The notes under the pieces were generated by a model, which had not been told where the DNA came from, did not search any database, and was given only the letters and a program-made list of their open reading frames with translations. From NCBI GenBank assembly GCA_022495995.1, contig JAFEMH010002453.1, positions 1-64,000 of the forward strand: a DNA stretch of 64,000 nucleotides. The letters are read 5' to 3'. The stretch is from Adenophora triphylla var. japonica. Lineage: Eukaryota > Streptophyta > Magnoliopsida > Asterales > Campanulaceae. Every line of letters starts with the position of its first letter. Position 1 is the first letter of the stretch. Below, one piece after another: positions 1 through 11,040 of the stretch. Position numbers and translations under genes: made by a program.

Positions 1-18
1 TCCCATTCCAAGTTGGCC

Positions 19-1259
19 TTATATTTTTCCTCGTGAAGGCATTGGTAACTGTCCCATGTGGCCCTCGGCTTCGTGTTTCAAACGGAAGAACCATTTTAAG
101 GCACCGGACTTCAAGGGATAGATCAAATAGCCGCCTAATCGCTGATTGGTACATCCTTTCGCTTTCATCGCTAAGGTATACGTGTCCAAATGGGTTTTCG
201 GACATGCGGTTCCATCAAAGAGATCCAGATTTGGCATCACGAATTTGTGGGGCAGGGAACAATGGAGTCCTGGTCTCAGTAGGCCGGAAGGCGTACTTTC
301 TCGGGCAGCTTCGCCCAAAGAATCCGCGCTTTCATTTCCTTGCGTTGTTCCATGAACCAAAGCGATGAGGGTCTTGTGGCGGAACTACACGGCATTCAAG
401 CTAGTGGCTGAGCTAGAGAGAGGAACTACCACTCTGAGGCAGATCGGTGGAGGGAACGGCCGGTCCGGACGTAGTGAAAACTCCGTCTCCGGCCGAGTTA
501 CCCTGGGAGCATGAGTAGGAGCCTCGAGCAAAAGGGTAGAACTCTTGCGTTTGCCGTGGGATTTTCAACTGGCAAAGCAGGGGCAGCCCCGATGTAGCCG
601 GATAACTTGGATTTCCAGAGTGGGGCCCGTAAGGGCTTCGAGTGCGGGCCGCCGTCCCTGATTGTTGAATTGCATGGCCGCCAGGCGAAGGTGTGTAACC
701 CGGGTACTGCGGTCCCGGTGATTCGGGATGACACCGGGATGGAGGCTCGTAACCCATAGAAGTCTCGAGCGAGGAATGGATTTGTGTGAGGAGCCAATTT
801 AACTAGTACTGTTTCCGAGGAGGGGCTCCCGACTCGTGGTCCGTAACCAAGTTGTGGGCGGCATTCCGAACCGTGGCCGTTGCTGCTGAAGGTCCGGATT
901 GATCGGTTCCGAATCGAGGAGGGATCCCGATCAGCCGTGGCATTCCGAGATAGCCCCAACCATGAGAAGACATTCCGTACCGATTTTGCCCCCACCGATT
1001 CAGGCTGCCGGGCCGCATGGATCCGGTGGTCTCGTGGTCGGGAGCCGGGCCGACCCGAAAATCGAGGAGTACGGGTTCTCGTAGTGGCACCATAGAGGTG
1101 GGTGGCGGCATCCCGGTGTAATCGTGGCGACCGAGAGTGGGGTTGCATCCTCGTCTTCTTCCACGGTGAAGGTGCCATCCGGATTGAGGCCGGCGGCCGA
1201 CCGTGACTCTTAATAGCCTCCATAAGGCCGTTTAGCCGTGCTTCCTGTCGTAACCTCAT
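19..1259 (-). pseudogene. gag: gag polyprotein remnant of E6
   Basis: This is a degraded capsid-type reading frame on the minus strand. The best-preserved part (about 250-19) reads KFVMPNLDLFDGT, then a DTYTLAMKAKG-like helix and a GALKWFF segment. That matches the N-terminal retrotransposon gag domain (pattern F-x-MP-x-L-x-x-YDG, then A-x-x-W). Upstream, 1259-500, is a proline- and arginine-rich low-complexity N-terminal part split across frames, with in-frame stops in the best frame. Gag would form the virus-like particle and bind the element RNA. The frame shifts several times, so no intact protein is made. The gag assignment for the conserved part is firm; the exact start is not resolvable. 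Confidence 0.7.
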
Positions 1260-1539
1260 CTCGTTCGCTAACCGATTCCACCGTTGCTCGTCCGAGGGGT
1301 CCCTGGAGGCGGAGTGACGTTATCCCCATCATTACCGGCCGATGCGTACATTCTCAAACCCGGAGTTGGAACAAACGGCGAAGCCGACGATGCGCTTGAC
1401 TCTTCCTAACCGATCAAACGGTGACCCGTGCCCGAAACCAAGCTTTGTGCGGAGTCGCGGGGAAAGGACATGAAGGTTCGTATGTCTCGGGAATGGAAGG
1501 AGGGTAGGTGTTTCGACTTTAGGCTCATGCAACATGCGC

Positions 1540-2804
1540 TTATTTGTTCACGTTTACTTAAAACATGTTTTATTAACCTAATCGGTTGGAAAAGATTGCT
1601 CTTCTTTTTCGCAAACTACTCGATTCCCGGATCAAGTGGGCCCCGTCACTACGTCTATAAGCCCCTCGTATTCCACCCGTATTTCGACCTCCCAGTGGTG
1701 GACAGCCCCGGCGAGGGTCCTATAGGGCAAGCGGGTCCCACCGACCGAAAGAAAAACGATCCTAGAAGTCCTGGCGGGTAATCGAGTCTTAACGAGCATT
1801 CGATGTAAATTACGGACAAAGCCGACGTCGAGTCAAGATCGTGTCCGAGAGCTCGACGAAAAGCTCGCATGATTTGGACCGATAAATGTCCGCACCGATC
1901 TTGGACTTGTCGTCGCTAAGCCGTAATTAGGCATGGAATAACCGTTAATCCTTGATGACTCAAAGGTCAATGCCGGGAGTCGTGTATAATTTGTGCCAGC
2001 CGTGAGCCGAAGTCAAGGCGCCGGTCAATATCTTGGTCAAAGTCTCGCGGCGGAAAACCGGCGTAACTTCGACCGATTAGCGACCGATTAGGGACCCGAG
2101 AGATATTGAGTCGGTATGCCGACAAAGGCTTGAAAGGAAAGGTCTATACACGGACAGGCATGACATGCACTTACTAAAAACCAACCGGGTCTCTGACAAA
2201 GTGTGTCACGGACAAGTGCATGGTCGACACGAGGCTCCATGGGATGTTTGGGTAGTCCCGTGCTCATCCGAGAGGCGTAATAAGACCAAACGGACCGCGA
2301 CAAGGATTTCCCTGTTAAGGACGTAGTGTGCAGTGTACGGTCACGTGCGCGTAGTGTGCAAGCAGTCTATATTCTTTTTTCTGAGTAAAATAGAGATTTT
2401 TTTTTTATGTGTCTTAAAAATATGATGCATGATTTTTTTTTGGAAATTTTCTTTTTTTTTTTGAAAATCTTTTTTTTTTGTATTTTTTATGAGCACATAA
2501 GCACGTAAGCATGAAAATTCCGACAGCTAGGGACATTATTCCGACAAATAAAAATTTTGACTTTCTCCGAGGCGGCCAAAACAACATGAAAATCGTGCAA
2601 AAATCAACACACACACAAAAATGATTTTCGAAGCCGGTACGGAAGCTTGACCCTCAAAAGCTTTTTTTTTTTGAAAACGGTGATACCGGTACGTGGGATT
2701 GTTAGACCACAATTTATCCCCGACTCGTGTTAGGAGGCGATAACGGGAAATTTAATGGTTTCCACCAATATACCGAATACCATTTTTTTTATTAAAAAGC
2801 TTAG
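1540..2804 (-). other. 5' leader of E6 (PBS to gag)
   Basis: No coding sequence is supported here. The stretch aligns with the E1 leader: both carry a shared block reading CCCCTCGTATTCCACC and CCCACCGACCGA, a TGCATGGTCGACAC-like block, and near the PBS a shared ATACCGGTACGTGGGATTGT. Conservation between two otherwise diverged elements suggests leader function such as packaging or translation control. A CCGGTACGG dyad sits at 2634-2642, matching the position of CCGTACGG in the E1 leader. Confidence 0.65.
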
Positions 2805-2822
2805 TCCCCAGCGGAGTCGCCA
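2805..2822 (-). promoter_or_regulatory. Primer-binding site, Arg-tRNA type
   Basis: On the minus strand this reads TGGCGACTCCGCTGGGGA, an 18-base complement to the 3' end of a plant arginine tRNA, the primer typical of Tat/Ogre elements. One base separates it from the LTR end at 2824. It fixes the orientation of E6 and its LTR boundary. Confidence 0.9.
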
Positions 2823-2823
2823 C

Positions 2824-4578
2824 TGTAACGATGTGTTGCCTTTTTCGCGGGAAAAATTCGATTTTTGCGTTTCTTTGAAAAAAACCAAATAAAACCGGAA
2901 AAAACGGAGTCGCCACGCCATTTTAATTTTGAAGGGAAAAACTTTGAAAAAAGCCCGAGATCAGAGATTTAGGTTCGGAGGTCATGTTACGCGTCGGGAA
3001 GGACGTTAGTGTGCACCCGACGCGCCTCGTAAAACGAGTCTTCCAAGCTGAAAATCATTTGTGTGTGTGTGTGTGTGTGTGTTTTGGCCAAAATAAGTTG
3101 AAACTGGAAAAAGTAAAAATTGGGATGTCTTTTTAAGACTTTAAACTGATCCCATGATTTTTTGGAGAATTTTTGGTTTGAGATTTGGTACTCAAAAAAC
3201 CTTTTGAAGTTGAGAAGTCACTTCTGCCAGAAGGAAATGGCAGCAGACACCTGATTTTGAAATGGATTCAAGGGTCCTAAAACTTCATAATCTGGATGAA
3301 CTCAGGGAATGAAAGTTTCTCTAGACTCCTTGAATAAACTTTGTGTGAAAGAAATTTCCATTTTGGAGAAGATTTGAGGGGTCAAAACCTTCTGGAAACC
3401 TCAGATATGAGATCTGGATTCCCAGAAGCTGATGAACTAGCCTCTGAAAGAAAAATTGAAAAGAGGAGTTTTACTCACCCAAAAAATAAGGTAAAAATAT
3501 GTCTGAAAAGCTCTGGATATTGGCTACAAAAAGTGTTTTGTAGTCAACACCAAATTCCAAGTTCATCTGTGTCCAAAAATTAAGACCATGGACTGAGGTC
3601 TGAGAAAATTGCTACTGGACAGCAACTTCTCAAGGAAGAAAACAAGATTTTAAGGGGGGTTTTGCATCCATGCTTGTCCCCATTTCCCTAGGTTTTGGTT
3701 AGTGATCACTAGACATTTTAGTGGTGAATCAACTATACCAAACCATCCTTGGGGTACATTAGGACTAAGCATTTCATTTGCTTGGGGAGGGGGATTTTAC
3801 CCTTTTGAAATCAAGATTTAGTGCTTGAAAATGGTTTTCTAGGGTTTTGAAAGTGCATTTTTGCAAGTAAGAAAGAAAAGCTTTGAAAATAATGTTGATC
3901 TTTGTAGAAGATCATCCATGGAGATGGTCTTCCATGGTGATCTTCTTAGATCTAGAGAAAGAAGATGAAAGAACTACATTTTGTAGTTTGAAGATGCATG
4001 CATGGATGAGATTTAGGTTAGGAAGAAGAGGGTTTACCAATCTTCCTTGTGTTCTTGAGTGTTTGGCTTGAGTGTATGAGTGTTTAGGGCTTTAATATGA
4101 GAGTGAGTGGATGAGTATGAGTTGGGAAAGATTGAAAGAAAAAGGTGACAATTCTTGAGAATTCTCACCGTTTTCTCTCTATATTTCGCCGTAACTTCGT
4201 TGCAATTGTGTTCTTCCTCCATATTTTTGTGACTCGGAGGGCTCAATTTATAGCCCTCCCGAAAATGCAAAGGTATCCGCGCGGACAAGGCCGCAGGGCG
4301 TGCACCTGTTCATTAATTACACCTCCAAATTTAGACAGAAGAATAAAAATTCAAAAACCAAATTAATGTAGCTTTTGTGTTTCCAAATTTTCTATTTATG
4401 GTTTTATTCTTTTGTTTTGCTTTTTAAGATGCTTTTCTTGGTTTAACTTCATTTGGCAATGCCCATTCTACCCTCCCTTTGTTAGAAATGTTAGGATAGT
4501 TAGGAATTGTTAGAAATGTTATAACTTTCGTTAATTTTATAACGAAAATTCTAACAAGCTCAAATTGGAGCACTTACA
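2824..4578 (-). repeat. 5' LTR of E6 (1755 bp)
   Basis: The LTR is bounded by TG at 2824 next to the PBS and CA at 4577-4578, where the sequence reads GAGCACTTACA, like the ends of the other LTRs here (GGGTACTTACA). Near its U5 end it carries the GGCGTGGCGACTCC block present in every LTR of the window (about 2900), then a (GT)n run at 3060-3081. The TATA box lies near 4248. The U3 end holds a dyad around 4520-4555 (TTTCGTTA / TAACGAAA). ORFs inside are short and not supported. Confidence 0.85.
4245..4285 (-). promoter_or_regulatory. E6 LTR promoter: TATA box plus CCGCGCGG dyad
   Basis: On the minus strand TATAAATT occupies 4252-4245, and the palindrome TCCGCGCGGA occupies 4285-4276, leaving 24 bp between TATA and the CCG-N2-CGG core (4277-4284). 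The same spacing recurs in the other LTRs. The TATA call rests on position and on the equivalent box in all LTRs; the dyad role is inferred. Confidence 0.6.
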
Positions 4579-5111
4579 CCCGTCACAAAACACGGCACAC
4601 ATTGCACATATTTTTCACATATAACTCGTCACAAAAACACGGCACATATTGCACATATTTTCCCCACAAAGTCCGTCACCCAAAAACATGGCACACACGG
4701 CACGACACATATGCATAACACATTTTTCAAAAAATCCGTCCCTACACGGCACGTACTTTCAGACAAAACCCGTCACAAAACACGGCACATGTCACATTTT
4801 TTCACAAAAATTGTCACTACACGACAAAATTTTCTCATAATGTACATACATAAATAGCATACGGTACAGAACACCAAAACATGCATTTCATTAGAGAAGC
4901 ACTTTATTTTCACAAATAAAAACTAATCTACACATTTCTGCACGAAATACACATACCCACAATTTTTACATGTCTATTTTCAACAATTCATCAAGAATTT
5001 CACAAAAAGCATAAAAAAAATAACAAACAAATTCAAAAATGCGAAAAACTAAAACCTAGTTCTAGCATTCAAAAATTCGAGCAGGGAATCAAAACGGAAC
5101 GGATTTCTTAC
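4579..5111 (-). other. Intron 1 remnant of E5 aORF1
   Basis: This AT-rich, non-coding stretch holds diverged repeats of a CGTCACAAAACACGGCAC unit with ACATATTTT spacers (4580-4840). The reverse complement of the same unit occurs in intron 1 of E2 aORF1 (55800-56050), which supports the intron assignment. E6 inserted at its left edge, so the downstream exons are displaced out of the window. Confidence 0.6.
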
Positions 5112-5279
5112 CTCCCCGACGTTCCTAGAACGACGATTGTGCACCTCCGGATTCGGATACAAGACATCCGGGTTCTTCGAAGATGGAACAAACGAAATCC
5201 AATTTCTTTGGAGCACCATCCGTTGCTCGACCACTTCTTGACTGCGTTGACGACGACTCCTTCGAGATCCTTCAGCCAT
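5112..5279 (-). pseudogene. E5 antisense gene 1 (aORF1), exon 1 only
   Basis: The exon starts at ATG 5279-5277 and ends at a GTAAG donor (5111 downward), coding about 56 residues. It is basic and Arg-rich at the start (SRRSRRQRSQE), followed by LQRNW, FVPSS, DVLYP and VHN segments. E2 exon 1 (55344-55514) has the same segments in the same order, and E3, E4 and E1 have related first exons. The following exons were separated by the E6 insertion. The family is the antisense, PMD-containing gene known in Tat-lineage retrotransposons; this exon alone carries no known domain. Confidence 0.65.
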
Positions 5280-5391
5280 TGCAAGCGATTCAAGCGAAAA
5301 AATGGAGGATTTTGGTAAAAATGGAGGTTTTTTCCTCTCTCTCTCTCGCCTGGTTCACGAACTGAGGAAGAAGAAGTGGGGGAGCCTCGAC

Positions 5392-5478
5392 ATTTAAACC
5401 TGGTCAAAATCTGGGAACTGTAAAATTCAACCTTGGTCCGTACGGACCTCTTTGCAGCCAGGTTGGTCCGTACGGACC
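5392..5478 (-). promoter_or_regulatory. Promoter region of E5 aORF1 with two GGTCCGTACGGACC palindromes
   Basis: Two perfect 14-bp palindromes lie at 5435-5448 and 5465-5478, each followed on the plus strand by TCTTTGCA. They are about 156-200 bp upstream of the aORF1 start. The same palindrome plus TCTTTGC is present four times in the E5 LTR (7651, 7750, 7781, 7886). A TTTAAAT lies downstream at 5392-5398. Confidence 0.6.
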
Positions 5479-5582
5479 TCTTTGCAAGGGGTGGCCAAAT
5501 TACTTTCCTGCCCTTATAATCTTTGCCCCTGGCTGTCCTAAGGCCTTTTTCAGCAAATCCAAGTGCAGAATGGTCCCTAACC

Positions 5583-6290
5583 CTTCAATTCAATCACCGG
5601 CAGTCAGTGTAAGACCGAGCCTCGCCCACTTCAACGGCAATTCAAACACCGGCAGTCAGTGTAAGCCCGAACCTCGCCCACTCCAACGGCAATTCAACCA
5701 CCGGCCATCAAAGTAAGCCCGAGCTCCTTCCCCAGCAAGTCAAAAAGGGAATCCTTGCAAGCCCCTACAAGGCCACGATAAATCCCCAACGGATGAACAC
5801 CGGCCGTCAATGTAAGACCGGTCCTCGCCCACTTCAACGGCAATTCAACCACCGGCCGTCAATGTAAGACCGGTCCTCGCCCACTTCAATGACAATTCAA
5901 CCACCGGCCGTCAATGCAAGACCGGTCCTCGCCCGCTCAACGGCAATTCAAGAAGGAGCCAACACCTCCCAGCACGAATGTCAAGGCACAAGACGCCTCC
6001 AAAAACGCTCAACGGCAACTCAACCACTGGCCCTCAAAAGAGGTCCGAAGTCATCTTCTCAGCAGAAAGGGCCCCTCCAAGGTCATGCATCCCCAGCAAT
6101 TCAAGCACCTGCCAATGGCTGTAAGCCCGAACCTAGCCCACTTCAACGGCAACGCAAGCACCGGCAATCAAAGTAAGCCCGAGCTCCTTCCCCAGCAAGT
6201 CAAAAAGGGAATCCTTGCAAGCCCCTACAAGGCCACGATAAATCCCCAACGGATGAACACCGACAGCCATCGTAAGTCCAACCTTCTCCC
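5583..6290 (+). repeat. E5 minisatellite 1, about 51-bp units
   Basis: Tandem units are built on CACCGGCCGTCAATGTAAG, CCGGTCCTCGCCCACTTCAA and CGGCAATTCAA. A longer block of about 95 bp (AAGCCCGAGCTCCTTCCCCA to GGATGAACACCG) is duplicated at 5708-5802 and 6167-6262, so there is a second level of repetition of about 460 bp. Apparent ORFs across this stretch are repeat artefacts. The GTCAATGTAAG core resembles the CGGGCTTACATTGATTGCCG motif of E3 (30170-30400) on the other strand. Confidence 0.85.
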
Positions 6291-6339
6291 CAACGGACAA
6301 AGCACGAGACATCTAAACCTCTCGAAGCTCAAGGCAGCC

Positions 6340-6800
6340 ATGCCTCCACCACCGCCGCCAGAAGACGATTCAAAGTCCTCCAACGTGGCACCAACCGCCG
6401 CCAGAAGACGATTCAAAGTCCTCCCGCGTGGCACCAACCGCCGCCAGAAGACGATTCAAAGTCCTCCCGCGTGGCACCAATCGCCGCCAGAAGACGATTC
6501 AAAGTCCTCCCGCGTGGCACCAACCGCCGCCGTAAGACGATTCAAAGTCCTCCCGTGGCACCAACCGCCGCCGTAAGACGATTCAAAGTCCTCCACGTGG
6601 CACCAACCGCCGCCAAGACGATTCAAAGTCCTCCGGGCCGTGGCACCAACCGCCGCCAAGACGATTCAAAGTCCTCCCGCGTGGCACCAACCGCCGCCGA
6701 AGACGATTCAAAGTCCTCCGGCCGTGGCACCAACCGCCGCCGTAAGACGATTCAAAGTCCTCACGCGTGGCGCAACCACATTCGTAAGACGATTCAAGTC
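6340..6800 (+). repeat. E5 minisatellite 2, about 43-bp units
   Basis: About ten tandem units of GTGGCACCAACCGCCGCC plus AGACGATTCAAAGTCCTCC are seen, with 1-5 base length changes between units. Long ORFs exist on both strands only because the unit lacks stop codons. I see no array of this unit in E2, its closest relative in the window. Confidence 0.85.
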
Positions 6801-7463
6801 CTCACGCTATCCCCAGCCTCGGAAGGCTTTAAACCACTCGGTCCGAAAGACCGTATAAACCTCCCAAATCACTATCTCCTGCCCTAAGGCCTTAAACCAC
6901 CCGATTAGGAAAATCGTAAAATTTCCTTCCCGTGACACCACCACGTCCTCACAATTGACCTCGGCGGTCATCACATCTTAGGACACCACCACGTCCTTAC
7001 CACCGACCTCGGCGGTCACACAACACTTCGTGGCACCACCACGCCCGCACTCACGCATTTCACGACCTCTCGAACTACGACTGTGCTTGATTCCCGCCAG
7101 GGATACGTAGGAATCCTATCACAGTGGTCCACCATCGACCCATGCGGTCACCCAGATACCACCACGTCCTCACCACCGACCTCGGCGGTCACGCAACACT
7201 TCAGGGCACCACCACGCCCGCATTCACAAAACACTCACCCCACACCCGAACTACGACTGTGCTTGATTCCCGCCAGGATACGTAGGAATCCTATCACGTG
7301 GTCCAGCCTTACCGACCTATGCGCGGTCACACAATAGGACACCACCACGTCCTCACACCGACCTCCCCGGTCACTTTATCTCCCAAAGACGCGATCCGCA
7401 TTAGGACCCTTATCTTATCGGCGACCCCACTTCTTCCATAAGTGACGCTCGTCGAGGGGCTTC
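6800..7463 (+). other. E5 3' non-coding region: satellite precursors, hairpin blocks, PPT-like tract
   Basis: This holds two degenerate copies (6800-6925) of the unit that is a 63-bp tandem array in E2 (54240-54690), then about three copies (6945-7045, 7140-7200, 7325-7375) of the unit that is a 48-bp array in E2 (53000-54235). Two hairpin blocks lie at 7071-7116 and 7247-7291. GTCGAGGGGCTTC (7451-7463) abuts the LTR and is the likely polypurine tract. No gene is seen. Confidence 0.7.
7071..7116 (+). promoter_or_regulatory. Hairpin block A, first copy in E5
   Basis: CTACG (7075-7079) pairs with CGTAG (7106-7110), and inside it TCCC (7092-7095) pairs with GGGA (7100-7103). The block recurs near the 3' LTR in all five elements visible there. 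A second copy is at 7247-7291. Confidence 0.55.
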
Positions 7464-8831
7464 GTAAGTACCCCAACTGGATCACCCCTTTCAAACACAC
7501 GGAAACACCGCACTCATCAACGCAGCCTCGACGACCTATGGCACTCAAAACCCTCTCAAAACCCCCACCCAAACCACGGGAGGAGCCTTTCTCGGGATAA
7601 AAAGGGACAAAAGGACCTTTGGGAATTTTCAGAAATTGAAAAGCAATAATGGTCCGTACGGACCTCTTTGCTTTAATAATTACTGAATCCTCTTAAAGTC
7701 CACAATATTCCCTCAAATCCCGGGGAAAATGATTACCCCCTACGTAGTTGGTCCGTACGGACCTCTTTCCATGTCAACTTGGTCCGTACGGACCTTATTG
7801 CACAGGAACATCATAATTGCAAATATTCCTCCATCATCACGCATTCCCTCAAATCGAGGAAAACCAAAAGTCCGGATTACTGTGAGGTCCGTACGGACCT
7901 CTTGCACCAAATCTCGGCACTATAAATAGAGGGCTCCCCATCCTCATTTTCACACACCTCCCACTTCTCTCTTCCTCCCTAGGCCTTCTGGCTTCCCCTC
8001 TAAGTCCTTCCGAGGCATTCCCGGCCCCTTTCGGATCCTTCCGAGGCCTTCCGAGCCCCCTCGTGGTGCTCCGAAGCCTCCCCGAGCGCTCCCGCGACGC
8101 TCCCGCGCTGCCCCGAGGCACTCTCGAGGTACTCTGAGCCCCCTCGTGGTACTCCGAGGTCTTGCCTGGTCTTTCCACGGTGTCCCGGCTCTTTCCGAGT
8201 CAAACCGGCGATCCCAAACCACGCCGAACCTCTGCCCGAGTGATCCCGACGATCCCCACGCACGCCGAACCTCTGCCCAAACGCAGCCTGCAACATCAAC
8301 TCACGCCGAAACTCTGTCCGCGTACAACCGGCCCCTCCCGAAGCAATCCGCATTCATCACTAACGCTACTCCGACCTCAAACACTATTCCCACGGAAGAT
8401 GTACACGAACCAACATTGGTAAGGCTTCCTTCCATTACTATTTCAATACATTTCCATACATAGCATACAATGTAGACATCCGATACAAAGATGCATTTTT
8501 AAAAGCACACACACACACACACAACATTTAAAGGATATTAGGGGTATCCGAAAGACTCGTTTACGAGGCGACTGTGAGCTCTAATATTCTAATATTCTCT
8601 TCCCGAGGAGTCATCTCGACCTCCGAACTCAAAATCTCATCACACAAAAAATGCTTTAAAATTATCTTTAAACCGATGCCCTTTTTCAATGTTTTGGGCT
8701 TAATAAAACGGCGTGGCGACTCTACAAAATGCGAAACAAACGGCGAGACACCTCCAACTCCGAAAACGCCGCAAAGCGGGAAATGCCAGATGCCGGGCGC
8801 GAACGCGCCGCTCTCTGATCCGGTAATTTCA
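7464..8831 (+). repeat. 3' LTR of E5 (1368 bp)
   Basis: It begins GTAAGTACCCC, having lost the expected first T, directly after the G-rich tract, and ends GGTAATTTCA at 8831. It is homologous over its length to the E2 LTR (35025-36300, opposite strand). It holds four GGTCCGTACGGACC palindromes, TATAAATA at 7921, CGAGG/CCCTCGTGG-rich repeats at 7980-8190, a (CA)n run at 8504-8522, and the GGCGTGGCGACTC block at 8714. There is no PBS to its right; gag of E4 follows, which shows it is a 3' LTR inserted into E4. Confidence 0.85.
7886..7928 (+). promoter_or_regulatory. E5 LTR promoter: CCGTACGG dyad plus TATA box
   Basis: GGTCCGTACGGACC occupies 7886-7899 and TATAAATA 7921-7928; the 8-base dyad core (7889-7896) is 24 bp from TATA. 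Three further copies lie upstream at 7651, 7750 and 7781. Transcription would start near 7950. Confidence 0.65.
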
Positions 8832-11040
8832 AATACGTCCCTACACTGGATTGAGCGATCGATGACGACGAATCAGACTCTCCGGAGTCGAGGACGCGTG
8901 CACTCCGCGGCGTACTCCTCTCGCATTCACATGCTCGCCTTTGAGGATGGAACTCCTTCCGATCGTGTCACCTACGACCAAGGTTCCAATACCATGGAAA
9001 TTGTCAAGCTCAAAGATCCAAGATGCATGCCTATCCAACAATTGGAAGTTACCGGTTGACACGACGAAGAATCCCTCTCGATCAAGTGATCGACGACGAC
9101 TTCGTCAACATCATCTATTCCGTATATCCCGATGATACCAAGGATCCGGTCCTTATCGTCGATTCGCAATACCAAGGTCACCCTCGACGATCGCCCGCTC
9201 ATGGTAAACGAGGCTCCCGGCCAAGCGAGCTCGAGCTCATTACTACTTTCGAGTACTGCCCCCGGCAACCGGCCCGTGCCGCGCTAAGCTTATACCCTCA
9301 AGCGCCGCCAAGGCCAAGTGGCAATGGGCCGAAGGAGACCAAGCTCCTCACCCCGCTACAAGTCGATCAACCTCGGGAACGCTCCTCAGCCCACCCCGAA
9401 AACATCTCGTGAAAGTCTTCCCCGTAAGGCAGCCGCCTTCCGACATAGGAAATGACCACCTCAAAGCATCAACATGCTCCACCCGATTCTACTCCCACCC
9501 GTCACGGCCCCGATTCGACATCCCGCGCCGACTCGCTAGCTCTAATAGACTTGGCGATCGAGCGAGATCACGAGACTATCAACATTGCAGAATTCAACAC
9601 CCCGCTGGGTCAATCAAGCGTATATGGGCAAACTTCTTGGTAACCGAGATCAAGGAAGGCCGCATGGAATGTCCTGGCCCGACTTCCTTCGTTAACGTAA
9701 TCCAAGTGTTTCCGCCATTCAGCGATTTGAATGTAATCACGGCTCGGACAGAGTCGATGACGCGCACCTACGGAGACCGCTTAGCTCTCGCAAGGAAAGC
9801 CCTCATGGAACTAGCCACTCAAGAAAGTCGTCTTTGGGACGAAGACCAAGCTCGAAAGACCTACAGGACCAAGCCCTTAAAGTGTCACAGCAAACTTCAG
9901 ACAGAAAAGCTAGAGGCCACTCTGCACCGCCTCGACCTCAAAAGTTTTGCTCATGGCAACTTCCCTCGACTACCGTCTCGTTCTCATCCAACCCCTCTCG
10001 CCAAAAAGGGTGGTCAACGGTCCCGATGACCTAGGAGATGGAACGACACAGCCAGTAACGAATCCCATCGCTTACCTTCCCTGGGAAAGCAAGTTCTCTC
10101 GTGAAAGCGACGACGAAGACGATGAAACCATTCTCTTCCAAGCCGGGCATGAAGTCAACAAAACCGGACTCCCTGTGGTCCTGGGAGGATGGGAACGGAT
10201 CATTTCCGCACTCAAATTGAAAGGCCAACTCAGTGGAGGAAGGTCTATTTAAAAACAAGAGGAGGATGGAAATTCTTCGAGCAAATACTCAGTGGAAATT
10301 CCACAGTTTCACGCATTCGTTTACGTAAAACGATCAACTCGGCAAAGAACCAAATACACGGGGCAGATGTTCGGGAAGCCGTGTACTCACCTTCCGACAT
10401 ACCCGCCGCTCGTATAAAAATGTAGGAGAAAGCTCTCCCCGATGGAAGTTTACCTAGACTGTCGCACGCATTTCAAAGAAGCACTGGCTATTCTCACATG
10501 GGAAGAAACGTAGGCGCTAACTCTCGACGCAGGCTCCGCTACAAGAAGGTTGATCTGGGCCCAGAGCGGAGGAAAACTAGCAAACCACGAGTATTGCCGC
10601 AACTCCCGTAATGCCCTAAGTATGCTCAAGAAGAAGGAAAGGAACGCGATATACCGTGAAGAGATCAAGGAGACCGTTCGCCCGAGCCGAGAACTCTCCA
10701 ACCTCCCCGAGGGGCCGCAACGCACCTGGCCAGCAATCACTGCCAAGTGCACCGACATTCGAACAATCAAGGCTAAACCGTAGGCTACCTCCCCGCAGAG
10801 GCATCCAAGCGCATCCCGGGACAGAATCCGCCAAGTTGCCGAAGCTCCCGGAATTCATCCACAATCAATGAGTTGAGGGAAGACATACGGCCCTACGCTA
10901 CGAGGAATCCTCCTCTAACTATGGCTCAACTCAGAAAGCACTGTTCGTAAGGGACCAAACCCGATGTCGCCGTTCTAACCCTGGGCCGGGTCAAACCCAT
11001 GCATTACCACCTAAGGCCACCAAAAAGCCGACGGAGCCGA
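8832..11040 (+). pseudogene. gag: gag region of E4, degenerate
   Basis: By position upstream of protease this is gag. Short open stretches read plausibly (for example DDDFVNIIYSVYPDD near 9100 and a RANFLVTEIKEG-like stretch near 9640), but the frame changes often and I cannot trace a continuous capsid domain or a CCHC zinc knuckle. The left end was cut by the insertion of E5. The assignment rests mainly on gene order and on the well-recognised PR region that follows. Confidence 0.45.

Larger units (their letters stand above)
1..4578 (-). mobile_element. E6: 5' part of a Tat/Ogre-type LTR retrotransposon
   Basis: Reading on the minus strand this holds a 5' LTR (4578-2824), a primer-binding site (2822-2805), a leader of about 1.3 kb and a gag region that runs off the window. 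The leader between about 1550 and 2800 is clearly homologous to the E1 leader (49380-50958), including a conserved block near 1655-1755. The Arg-tRNA primer-binding site and long leader point to the Tat/Ogre lineage of Ty3/Gypsy. The right LTR end falls in the first intron of the E5 antisense gene, so E6 inserted into E5. The second target-site copy lies outside the window. Confidence 0.85.
4579..8831 (+). mobile_element. E5: 3' part of a Tat/Ogre-type element
   Basis: From left to right this holds part of an antisense-gene intron, antisense exon 1 (minus strand), its promoter, three minisatellite blocks, two hairpin blocks, a GAGGGGCTTC tract and the 3' LTR (7464-8831). The LTR, the antisense exon and the intronic CGTCACAAAACACGGCAC repeats are closest to E2, so E5 and E2 are one subfamily. 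The rest of E5 is beyond the E6 insertion and outside the window. Confidence 0.8.

Noticed and set aside
2400..2620. A small Lys-rich minus-strand frame
   Set aside because: Low-complexity translation of A/T runs in the E6 leader, without a counterpart in E1.
5889..6887. Several 60-220-codon frames in both directions
   Set aside because: They are products of the 51-bp and 43-bp minisatellites of E5.
5580..7340. Possible CRISPR-like array because of regularly spaced repeats
   Set aside because: Units are contiguous, degenerate minisatellites without unique spacers, in plant DNA with no cas genes.
8622..8780. GGCGTGGCGACTC resembling a primer-binding site on the plus strand
   Set aside because: It lies about 120 bp inside the LTR end, recurs in every LTR of the window, and lacks the CGCTGGGGA extension of the true PBS at 2805 and 50959.
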